A stretch of DNA of 64,000 nucleotides from Parvibaculum sp. (lineage in GTDB: Bacteria > Pseudomonadota > Alphaproteobacteria > Parvibaculales > Parvibaculaceae). Position 1 is the first letter of the stretch; every line of letters starts with the position of its first letter. Shown here one piece after another: positions 34,942 to 42,862 of the stretch. The position numbers and the translations under genes are program-made. The notes under the pieces are model-generated. The model was not told where the DNA came from, did no database searches, and worked only from the letters and a program-made list of their open reading frames with translations. The stretch spans positions 248,001 through 312,000 of the forward strand of contig NZ_JAUSBV010000005.1 in the NCBI RefSeq assembly GCF_030651915.1. The letters run 5' to 3'.

Positions 34942-36075
34942 TCAGGGTTTTGTCTCGACCCTGCCTCTCATCTCTATGAGGCGATGCGACGTGCGGACCG
35001 GAGGCAGCTGGTGTGCGACGACCACGTCAAGACTGTCTACAAGGGGAGAAGAACTGTCCCGCAGCCTGGAGATCAGCTGGGTCCATGCCTCGTCATTGGC
35101 AGACGCGAGAAATTTCCGGATTGTCCGGGCGAGCACCCCGCCGGGCGCCTCCCCCTCCCGATCAGCGGTCAACTCGACAGATTGGCGAATACGTGGCGGA
35201 AGCTGGTCATAAATGCTTTCGATTTCTGCCAGCGCGGAACCGAGCAGTCCGTCCAGGCGCGGGATGCTGTTCTCTTCATCAGATAACCGACCATCGGTAT
35301 CGAGCCTCAACCGGGGCTCTGCCGCCGAGTTCCCGAGAAGTACATCCACATAGCGCGCCGCTGCCCTGGTCCAGAACCGTGCTTCGATCTTCATCGCGAT
35401 ATGGGGGCGAACATACTCAAAGGGTAAGCGCGCGGCGGGTGACAGTTGGTCAAGGCGGAGTACATGCCAGCCATGCTCAGTCAGCACGGGCTCGCTTGAA
35501 ACCTCGCCAGCCTTCATCTCCATAAGCGCGTTCCAGATTTCCGGAAGGATGTCGCCGGGACGCAGCTGACCAAGCGACCCGCCTTCGCTCGCTGATGGAC
35601 ATGCGGAATGTTCCATCGCCAAACGTCCGAAAATTTCCGGCCGTGACCTTAGCTGAAAGATGAGTTCAGTCGCCTTTGCCCGCGCAGCGGCAGGGTCAAT
35701 GGCATCCACACCAGAAACGGCCACCAGTATGTGCGCGGCCTCGATCAGAGGCGGCGACATAAATGCTTCTGGCTGGGCATCATAGACGGCTAGAAGATCG
35801 CTCTCGGAAGGTGCATCGACATCGATTTCTTCGCTGAGCACAGCGCGAATGAGTGCTTCTTCGCAGGTTTCCTCTTGCCCATCAGAATTGCGCTCCGCGT
35901 CGGCTTCCAGGCCGAGCTCTCTGGCGCGATCAAGCAGGACGGCCTTCACTGCCAGCGCGCGTCCAGCCTGGGCACGTGCTTCTGATAGCGTCGCCGCTTG
36001 ATGGTTCTGGATTTCCGTTGCCAGTAGCGTTTCAGGCACTTCCACGCCATGGAAGACGGCCGTAGGACCAGACAT
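34942..36075 (-). CDS. Parvulin-type peptidyl-prolyl isomerase (NarI-linked)
   Basis: A 377-residue protein with a PpiC rotamase domain at about residues 105-215: IEAAHILVAVSG, EHSACPSASEGGSLGQLRPGD and LTEHGWHVLRLD are typical parvulin strings. No signal peptide is visible, so it is probably cytoplasmic. The N-terminal 90 residues resemble NifM/SurA-like helical segments; the C-terminal 150 residues are not recognised. PpiC-type genes occur beside narI in other nitrate reductase operons, suggesting help with folding of the reductase. The ATG at 36073-36075 has AGGAGG upstream and overlaps the narI stop (TGATG). Confidence 0.85.
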   Translation of the reverse strand: MSGPTAVFHGVEVPETLLATEIQNHQAATLSEARAQAGRALAVKAVLLDRARELGLEADAERNSDGQEETCEEALIRAVLSEEIDVDAPSESDLLAVYDAQPEAFMSPPLIEAAHILVAVSGVDAIDPAAARAKATELIFQLRSRPEIFGRLAMEHSACPSASEGGSLGQLRPGDILPEIWNALMEMKAGEVSSEPVLTEHGWHVLRLDQLSPAARLPFEYVRPHIAMKIEARFWTRAAARYVDVLLGNSAAEPRLRLDTDGRLSDEENSIPRLDGLLGSALAEIESIYDQLPPRIRQSVELTADREGEAPGGVLARTIRKFLASANDEAWTQLISRLRDSSSPLVDSLDVVVAHQLPPVRTSHRLIEMRGRVETKP

Positions 36076-36839
36076 CACACACCTCCTGCTGATGATTTGG
36101 CCCGCTTGCTGTCAGCCGCCAGATCCCGCCGGGTCCGAACGAGTTGCCACCCCCGCCTATTGAGGTACCAGACCGGCGCCGAGAGCATGTGAACGAGACG
36201 CGTGAAGGGGAATACCAGGAAGATAGTCAGCCCCAGGAAAAGATGCGCCTTGAAGATCCAGTGAACATCCGCGACGTAGTTTGCTGCGCCGGGCCTGAAG
36301 GTGAAAATACCCTGAGCCCAGGACATGAACTTCACCATCTCTGAACCATCAAGATGCTGCACCGATAGTGGGATCGTCGAAAGCCCAAGCGCGAGTTGAA
36401 GCGTAAGGACGACGAGTATTGCCGTGTCACCAAAGCTCGACGTCGCACGAATGCGCGGATCGAACAGGCGGCGATGAAGGAGGATCAGAGCGCCCAGGAT
36501 TGCGAAGGCACCGGCAATCCCGCCCGCGACGATCGCAAGGACTTGCTTGGCGCCGTGACTGATTCCCAGCGCATCAAAGAGTTCAATCGGCGTCAGCAAG
36601 CCGATAAAGTGTCCACCGAAAATGACCAGCACTCCGACATGGAACAGCACCGATCCCAGCATGAGCTGCTTTCGTCGAAGCAGTTGGGATGATCCCGAGC
36701 GCCACGTATAGGGCTCCCGGTCAAACCGAATGACAGAGCCGATCACCAATACGGCAAGGGCGATATAGGGATAGTACCCGAACATGGCCTGATCGAGCCA
36801 TCCCGCGCTGGCAAGTGACGTCGTGTATTCCTGAGCCAT
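36075..36839 (-). CDS. narI: Respiratory nitrate reductase gamma subunit (cytochrome b)
   Basis: A 254-residue di-haem b membrane subunit that oxidises quinol and passes electrons to NarH. Five hydrophobic segments are visible. Haem-ligand histidines sit in LFHVGVLVIFGGHFIGL and in VHWIFKAHLFLG plus RLVHML near the C-terminus, as in E. coli NarI. The first residues (MAQEYTTSLASAGWLDQAMFGYYPY) extend slightly beyond the usual start, and FGYYPYIALAV is the canonical beginning of the first helix. It forms the membrane anchor for NarGH on the cytoplasmic face. The gap of 74 nt to narJ is the widest inside the operon core. Confidence 0.95.
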   Translation of the reverse strand: MAQEYTTSLASAGWLDQAMFGYYPYIALAVLVIGSVIRFDREPYTWRSGSSQLLRRKQLMLGSVLFHVGVLVIFGGHFIGLLTPIELFDALGISHGAKQVLAIVAGGIAGAFAILGALILLHRRLFDPRIRATSSFGDTAILVVLTLQLALGLSTIPLSVQHLDGSEMVKFMSWAQGIFTFRPGAANYVADVHWIFKAHLFLGLTIFLVFPFTRLVHMLSAPVWYLNRRGWQLVRTRRDLAADSKRAKSSAGGV

Positions 36840-36913
36840 GGCCGGCCTCCTTCTCCTCAGTCAGCAAGAAGCTCGTATCGAGCGCCCGTCCAATTTCATT
36901 TCTGTCCGCAAAG

Positions 36914-37591
36914 TTAGCCTCCGCGCATTTGATTGAGCATGGACTGAGCCTTGGGGCAGCCATCCTGTGTCGTGTCGGGGCCGAAGGTTACGGGTTCTTC
37001 GGCCCACGCCTTGTCGAGCGCCTCGAAGTCGTTGGGGTCATCATCCTTGAGCGAAAGCAAACTTCGGACAGCTGCCTGGTCGGCAGGCTTGTCCGAGATG
37101 GACAGCAAAGCGCCGAAAGCGGATCGGTAAGGGCTCTGGCGTTTCTTCAGTCTTTCGGAGATCGCCTCCAGGACATGGGCCGCTTCTCCAATGAGCGATG
37201 CTGCCTGCTCATCCGGGAGTATTGACAGAAACTCCAGGAAAACCGGCAGGTAGTCGGGGAGATCGCTGACCTCCATTTCAAGGCCATGTTCGCGATAGAG
37301 TTCAATCAGTCCGACCATCGCCGGCCCTCTTTCCCGGCTTTCTCCGTGTACATGTTCGTAGAGGTGAAGAGAAAGACTACGCGTGCGGTCGAACAAATCG
37401 ACGTATGCGGACTGCACGTCATAGAGGTCACTTCCAGAGAGATAGTCGGCCAGTCTGCGTAGCGACGCCAGGATGCGGTCCGGCACCAGCCCTTCACCGC
37501 GGATAGCCTCAACGCAAACTCCAGCTTCCTTCTGGAGCATCGCCTCCGGATATGACATCAGGCGCGACAGTGCACGATAAGTAACGGCCAT
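36914..37591 (-). CDS. narJ: Nitrate reductase molybdenum cofactor assembly chaperone
   Basis: A 225-residue NarJ chaperone, a helical protein of the TorD/NarJ type that binds apo-NarG for cofactor insertion. Typical strings are MSYPEAMLQKEA near the N-terminus, FDRTRSLSLHLYEHVHGESRERG (the family signature, of which LHLYEHVHGESR is the key part) and DLPDYLPVFLEFLS. Length is normal. It begins 3 nt after the narH stop, so the two are translationally coupled. Confidence 0.95.
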   Translation of the reverse strand: MAVTYRALSRLMSYPEAMLQKEAGVCVEAIRGEGLVPDRILASLRRLADYLSGSDLYDVQSAYVDLFDRTRSLSLHLYEHVHGESRERGPAMVGLIELYREHGLEMEVSDLPDYLPVFLEFLSILPDEQAASLIGEAAHVLEAISERLKKRQSPYRSAFGALLSISDKPADQAAVRSLLSLKDDDPNDFEALDKAWAEEPVTFGPDTTQDGCPKAQSMLNQMRGG

Positions 37592-37594
37592 GGC

Positions 37595-39118
37595 CTAAAT
37601 CTCCATCGGTGTTTTTGCGCGCGAGCGCTTGTCCTTGCCGAACAGGCCGACTTCCGTACGCCCGCCGGAGCAACCATTACCGAATGTGAAACCACACCCT
37701 CCGCGAAGGCCATCCGCATCTTCACTGGTCTCGCGATGGTTCGTCGGAATGACGAAACGATCTTCGTAATTCGCGATCGCCATGTAGCGGTACATTTCAT
37801 CGATCTGTTGCGCCGTCAGTCCGACGCGCTCCGCAGTCGGATGGTCGATTACCCCTTCAACAGTCTTGGCGCGCATATACCTCCGCATCGCCATCATCCG
37901 CTCGAGCGCTGCGACAACAGGCTCCTCCTTGCCGGCAGTCAGAAGGTTGGCCAGGTACCGAACCGGAATGCGCATGGATGCGACGTCCGGCATCTCCGCA
38001 TCGGTCTCGAGCGCTACGGCCGCCGCAGCCGACTGGATCGGCGAAAGCGGCGGGACATACCAGACCATGGGCAGCGTCCGGTATTCGGGATGCAGCGGGA
38101 ATGCGACCTTCCACTCTATCGCCATCTTGTAGACGGGGCTTTGCTGCGCCGCCTTCAACCAGGCATCAGGTATGCCATCCGCACGGGCCTGAGCGATGAC
38201 CGCCGGATCGTTCGGATCAAGGAACATGTCGATCTGGGCCTGGTATAGATCCTGTTCATCCGGCGTGCTGGCAGCCGCTTCGATCCTATCGGCATCATAC
38301 AGAAGCACGCCAAGATAGCGGATCCGTCCCACGCAAGTCTCGGAACAGACTGTCGGCTGGCCGACCTCTATGCGCGGATAGCAGAAGGTACATTTTTCCG
38401 ATTTTCCGCTCTCCCAATTATAATAAACTTTCTTGTAGGGACAGGCCGACACACACATTCGCCAGCCGCGACACTTGTCCTGGTCGATGAGTACAATGCC
38501 GTCTTCTTCGCGCTTGTAGATGGCTCCCGATGGGCAGGCAGCTACGCAGGTCGGGTTGAGGCAATGCTCGCAGAGCCTCGGCAGGTACATCATGAAGGTC
38601 TGCTCGAAAGCGCCGTAGATGGCTTTCTCGACACCTTCGAAGTTGTAGTCCTTGCTGCGCCCTTCGAACTCGCCGCCGAGAATTTCCTCCCAGTTCGGAC
38701 CCCATTCGATTTTTTCCATTCGCTCGCCGGTGATCTTCGATCTCGGGCGCGCGGTCGGAAAGGCCTTCATCTCCGGAGCCGTCTGCAGATGCGCATAGTC
38801 GAAATCAAACGGCTCATAATAGTCGTCAATTTCAGGCAAATCCGGATTGGCAAATATCTTTGCCAGGATCCGCCACTTTGCCCCCATGCGCGGTTCGATC
38901 CGGCCGTTCTTTTTGCGTCGCCAGCCGCCATTCCAGCGCTTCTGGTTTTCCCAATCCTTGGGAAATCCTATCCCGGGCTTGGTCTCAACATTGTTGAACC
39001 AGGCGTATTCAACACCTTCGCGGCTGGTCCAGACATTCTTGCAGGTCACCGAACAGGTATGACACCCGATACATTTGTCGAGGTTCAGGACCATTCCAAT
39101 CTGTGCACGGATCTTCAT
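37595..39118 (-). CDS. narH: Respiratory nitrate reductase beta subunit (Fe-S protein)
   Basis: A 507-residue electron-transfer subunit. Four cysteine clusters are present: CIGCHTCSVTCKNVW near residue 16, CEHCLNPTCVAACPSG, CRGWRMCVSACPYKK (the Trp in place of a Cys gives the 3Fe-4S centre) and CTFCYPRIEVGQPTVCSETC. It links NarI haems to the NarG cluster. Length matches E. coli NarH (512). Start and stop fit neighbours exactly: a 4-nt overlap with narG and 3 nt to narJ. Confidence 0.96.
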   Translation of the reverse strand: MKIRAQIGMVLNLDKCIGCHTCSVTCKNVWTSREGVEYAWFNNVETKPGIGFPKDWENQKRWNGGWRRKKNGRIEPRMGAKWRILAKIFANPDLPEIDDYYEPFDFDYAHLQTAPEMKAFPTARPRSKITGERMEKIEWGPNWEEILGGEFEGRSKDYNFEGVEKAIYGAFEQTFMMYLPRLCEHCLNPTCVAACPSGAIYKREEDGIVLIDQDKCRGWRMCVSACPYKKVYYNWESGKSEKCTFCYPRIEVGQPTVCSETCVGRIRYLGVLLYDADRIEAAASTPDEQDLYQAQIDMFLDPNDPAVIAQARADGIPDAWLKAAQQSPVYKMAIEWKVAFPLHPEYRTLPMVWYVPPLSPIQSAAAAVALETDAEMPDVASMRIPVRYLANLLTAGKEEPVVAALERMMAMRRYMRAKTVEGVIDHPTAERVGLTAQQIDEMYRYMAIANYEDRFVIPTNHRETSEDADGLRGGCGFTFGNGCSGGRTEVGLFGKDKRSRAKTPMEI

Positions 39119-42100
39119 TGTGCGCCCTCCGTTTGAGCCGCAGGTGTTTCGAGCCAGTCAACCTTCGACATCTTACGTAGGATGATGAACTCATCGCGGT
39201 TTGACCCGACGGTGCCGTAATAATTGAACCCGTAGGCGAGCTGAGCGTAACCGCCGATCATGTGCGTTGGCTTGAGAATTGCTCGCGTCACTGAATTGTG
39301 GATGCCGCCGCGCTTGCCGGTAATCTCGGATCCCGGCGTGTTAACGATCTTCTCCTGAGCGTGATACATGAACATCGTGCCTTCGCGGATTCTCTGAGAG
39401 ACCACGGCCCGCGCTGTCAGCGCACCATTCGCATTGAAGACTTCGACCCAGTCATTGTCGACGAGGCCCGCCTTCTTGGCGTCCGTCTCTGAAACCCAAA
39501 CGACGGGTCCGCCGCGATTGAGCGTCAGCATCAGGAGGTTGTCAGTGTAGGTAGAGTGGATGCCCCATTTCTGGTGCGGGGTAATGAAGTTGAGTGTGAT
39601 CTCCGGGTTACCGTTGGGTTTGTCGCCTTTGACATGGAGGGTCTTCAGATCGACAGGCGGCTTGTAGACCACCAGCGTCTCGCCGAATGCCCTCATCCAG
39701 TCATGATCCTGATATAGTTGCTGACGCCCTGTCAGAGTGCGCCAGGGGATCAGCTCATGCACATTGGTATAACCGGCATTGTAGCTGACATGCTCACTCT
39801 CGATGCCGGACCAGATCGGCGACGAGATGATCTTGCGTGGCTGAGCCACGATGTCCCGGAACCGGATCTTTTCGTCTTCCTTGGGAATGGCGAGATGCGC
39901 ATGTTCTCTGCCGGTTTGCTTTTCGAGCGATTTCCACGCCTTGACTGCCACTTCGCCGTTGGTCTCTGGCGCCAGCATGAGAATGATCTCGCAGGCATCT
40001 ATATCGCTCTCTATCCGGGGTCTTCCCCTGGAGACCGTGTCATTGAGCACCTTGCCATTCAGCGAGGCGAGCTTTTCGACTTCATCCGCCGTGTTCCAGC
40101 CTATCCCCTTTCCACCATTACCGAGCTTGTCCAGGAGCGGTCCCAGCGCGGTGAATTTCGCATAGATCTGGCTGTAGTCTCGTTCAACAGCGACGACAGA
40201 AGGCATTGTTTTACCCGGGATCGGGTCGCACTCGCCCGCATACCAGTCCTTTACGCCGTGTGCCTGCGCCAGCTCTCCGGCACTATCATGCTGGATCGGT
40301 ATCAGGACGACATCGGTTTCCACCCCGAGAACTTCAGGCGCGACTTCTGAAAAACTCTTTGCAAGACCCTTGAAGATTTCCCAATCCGACCGGCTTTCCC
40401 AGGCAGGATCCACGGCCGCGCCGAGCGGGTGAATGAAGGGGTGCATATCGGACGTGTTGAGATCGTTTTTCTCGTACCAGGTCGCCGTAGGCAGGACGAT
40501 GTCGGAATAGACCGCAGTCGTCGACATACGAAAGTCGATACACACCAATAGGTCGAGCTTCCCGCGCGGCGCCTCATCGTGCCACTTCACCTGGCGCGGC
40601 TTGTCTCGACCCATTTCACCAAGGTCCTTGCCCTGAACGCCATGATCGGTGCCAAGCAGATGTTTCAGGAAATACTCATGACCTTTGCCGGACGACCCAA
40701 GAAGGTTGGAGCGCCAGACGAACATGTTGCGAGGCCAGTTGTGCGGATCGTCCGGGTCCATGCAGGACATTTCAAGTTCACCGGACTTCAGCGCCTGCGC
40801 GACATAGTCCTTCGCATCAGTGCCGGCCGCCTTCGCCCGATCCGCAATCTCCAACGGATTGACCTTCAGCGCTGGCGCTGAAGGCAGCCAGCCCATGCGC
40901 TCAGCCTTGGCATTGTAGTCGATGAAGCTCCCTGCCCAATCGCCGGCATCCGCAGTCGGCGACAGGATTTCTTCAACGGGAACCGTCTCATAACGCCACT
41001 GATCGGTATGCGCGTAAAAGAACGAAGTCGAGTTCTGCTGGCGCGGCGGACGGACCCAATCGGTCGCAAAGGCCAGAGGCGCCCAACCGGTCTGCGGGCG
41101 AAGTTTTTCCTGGCCCACATAGTGCGACCAGCCGCCGCCAGACTGACCGATGCAACCGCACAGGACGAGCATGTTGATCACGGCGCGGTAGTTCATGTCC
41201 ATGTGATACCAGTGGTTCATGCCAGCGCCGATGATGACCATAGACTTGCCATTGGTCTTCTCGGCGTTGGTGGCAAAACCGCGGGCCGTTGCAATAATAT
41301 TCTCGCGTGAAACAGAGGTGATCTCCTCCGCCCAGGCAGGCGTGTAGGGCTCCATATCATCATAGCCAGCGGCCAGATGCTCTCCGCCATAGCCTTGATC
41401 GACACCATAATTGGCCATCAGCAAGTCATAGACGCATGCCACCAGCGCCTGCGAGCCATCGGCGAGCTTGACCTTCTTGACCGGAATATTCCGTGTCAGG
41501 ACACTCGGGTGGTCCGTCGAAGCGAACCCATTGGACGCCGTGTTTGCGAAATACGGAAACCGGACCTTCGCGATCTCATCCTCGATGCCCTTCAGGCCAA
41601 GGCGAAGTACCGTTTCCGCGCCACCAGCCTCACGTTCCTCAAGGTTCCACTTGCCATCCTCGCCCCAGCGGAAGCCAATCGATCCATTCGGCACAACGAT
41701 TTTGCCGGTCTTTTCGTCAAGCGCGACGGTCTTCCAATCGGGATTGTTGCTCTCCCCAAGAGCGTCATCAAAATCAGCGGCGCGCAAAAGCTGTTGAGGT
41801 ACAAACCCATCCTCCTGCGGGACAAGACGGACAAGAAGAGGTAAATCTGTGTACTGACGTACGTAGTCCCGGAAATAGGGCACCTGCCGGTCCCGGTGGT
41901 ATTCGGTCAGGATAACGTGACCGAATGCCATGCCAAGCGCCGCATCGGTTCCCTGCTTTGCCGCCAGCCAGAGATCGGAGAATTTGGATGCTTCGGAATA
42001 GTCCGGGCAGATGACGACCGACTTCACCCCTTTGTAGCGCGCTTCCGTATAGAAGTGCGCGTCCGGGGTGCGGGTCTGAGGAACATTCGACCCCCACAAG

Positions 42101-42849
42101 ATCAGGAAATTGGAATTGTACCAGTCTGCACTTTCGGCAACATCCGTCTGTTCGCCCCAGGTTTGCGGACTCGCCGGTGGCAGATCGCAGTACCAGTCAT
42201 AGAACGAACCCGTTACGCCGCCGATCAGTTGGAGATAGCGAGCCCCGGCCGCGTAGGAGACCATCGACATGGCCGGGATCGGAGAGAAACCAAAGACGCG
42301 GTCCGGGCCCCACTTACGGATCGTATGTGCGTTCGCTGCCGCGATGATCTCATTCACTTCGTCCCAGTGGGCGCGCACAAAACCACCCATGCCGCGACGT
42401 GTGACATATTCCTCACGTTTGGCAGGATCATCCTGGATGGACTTCCATGCCGCGACCGGCGGCAAAGACTTCCGCGCTTCCCGCCACGCCCGGAGAAGAC
42501 GGGCACGAACAAGTGGATATTTGACCCGGTTCGCGGAGTAGAGATACCAGCTATAGCTGGCGCCGCGCGCACATCCCCGCGGTTCATGATTGGGCAGGTC
42601 GTCGCGCGTACGCGGGTAGTCTGTCTGCTGTGTTTCCCAAGTGACAATACCGCCCTTGACGTAGATTTTCCACGAGCAGGATCCAGTGCAGTTCACGCCA
42701 TGTGTAGACCGGACAATCTTGTCATGGCGCCAGCGGTTCCGGTAGGCCTCCTCCCAGGTGCGATCTTCGTCGCTGAGAACGCCGTGCCCTTCGGAAAAGA
42801 TCTCTGTTGGCCTGCGAAAGAAGGTAAGGCGGTCAAGTGTATGGCTCAT
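39115..42849 (-). CDS. narG: Respiratory nitrate reductase alpha subunit (Mo-bisMGD)
   Basis: A 1244-residue catalytic subunit reducing nitrate to nitrite on the cytoplasmic side. The FS0 cluster ligands are His50, Cys54, Cys58 and Cys93 (STHGVNCTGSC and PRGCARGAS), identical in position to E. coli NarG. The molybdenum-coordinating Asp region is GGVTGSFYDWYCDLP. Other conserved strings are ILWGSNVPQTRTPDAHF and GAGMNHWYHMDM. Length matches E. coli NarG (1247). The ATG at 42847-42849 follows GGGAAGA; codons further upstream (to 42945) overlap narK and have no family match. It is 13 nt downstream of the fused narK. Confidence 0.97.
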   Translation of the reverse strand: MSHTLDRLTFFRRPTEIFSEGHGVLSDEDRTWEEAYRNRWRHDKIVRSTHGVNCTGSCSWKIYVKGGIVTWETQQTDYPRTRDDLPNHEPRGCARGASYSWYLYSANRVKYPLVRARLLRAWREARKSLPPVAAWKSIQDDPAKREEYVTRRGMGGFVRAHWDEVNEIIAAANAHTIRKWGPDRVFGFSPIPAMSMVSYAAGARYLQLIGGVTGSFYDWYCDLPPASPQTWGEQTDVAESADWYNSNFLILWGSNVPQTRTPDAHFYTEARYKGVKSVVICPDYSEASKFSDLWLAAKQGTDAALGMAFGHVILTEYHRDRQVPYFRDYVRQYTDLPLLVRLVPQEDGFVPQQLLRAADFDDALGESNNPDWKTVALDEKTGKIVVPNGSIGFRWGEDGKWNLEEREAGGAETVLRLGLKGIEDEIAKVRFPYFANTASNGFASTDHPSVLTRNIPVKKVKLADGSQALVACVYDLLMANYGVDQGYGGEHLAAGYDDMEPYTPAWAEEITSVSRENIIATARGFATNAEKTNGKSMVIIGAGMNHWYHMDMNYRAVINMLVLCGCIGQSGGGWSHYVGQEKLRPQTGWAPLAFATDWVRPPRQQNSTSFFYAHTDQWRYETVPVEEILSPTADAGDWAGSFIDYNAKAERMGWLPSAPALKVNPLEIADRAKAAGTDAKDYVAQALKSGELEMSCMDPDDPHNWPRNMFVWRSNLLGSSGKGHEYFLKHLLGTDHGVQGKDLGEMGRDKPRQVKWHDEAPRGKLDLLVCIDFRMSTTAVYSDIVLPTATWYEKNDLNTSDMHPFIHPLGAAVDPAWESRSDWEIFKGLAKSFSEVAPEVLGVETDVVLIPIQHDSAGELAQAHGVKDWYAGECDPIPGKTMPSVVAVERDYSQIYAKFTALGPLLDKLGNGGKGIGWNTADEVEKLASLNGKVLNDTVSRGRPRIESDIDACEIILMLAPETNGEVAVKAWKSLEKQTGREHAHLAIPKEDEKIRFRDIVAQPRKIISSPIWSGIESEHVSYNAGYTNVHELIPWRTLTGRQQLYQDHDWMRAFGETLVVYKPPVDLKTLHVKGDKPNGNPEITLNFITPHQKWGIHSTYTDNLLMLTLNRGGPVVWVSETDAKKAGLVDNDWVEVFNANGALTARAVVSQRIREGTMFMYHAQEKIVNTPGSEITGKRGGIHNSVTRAILKPTHMIGGYAQLAYGFNYYGTVGSNRDEFIILRKMSKVDWLETPAAQTEGAQ

Positions 42850-42862
42850 GATATTCTTCCCT

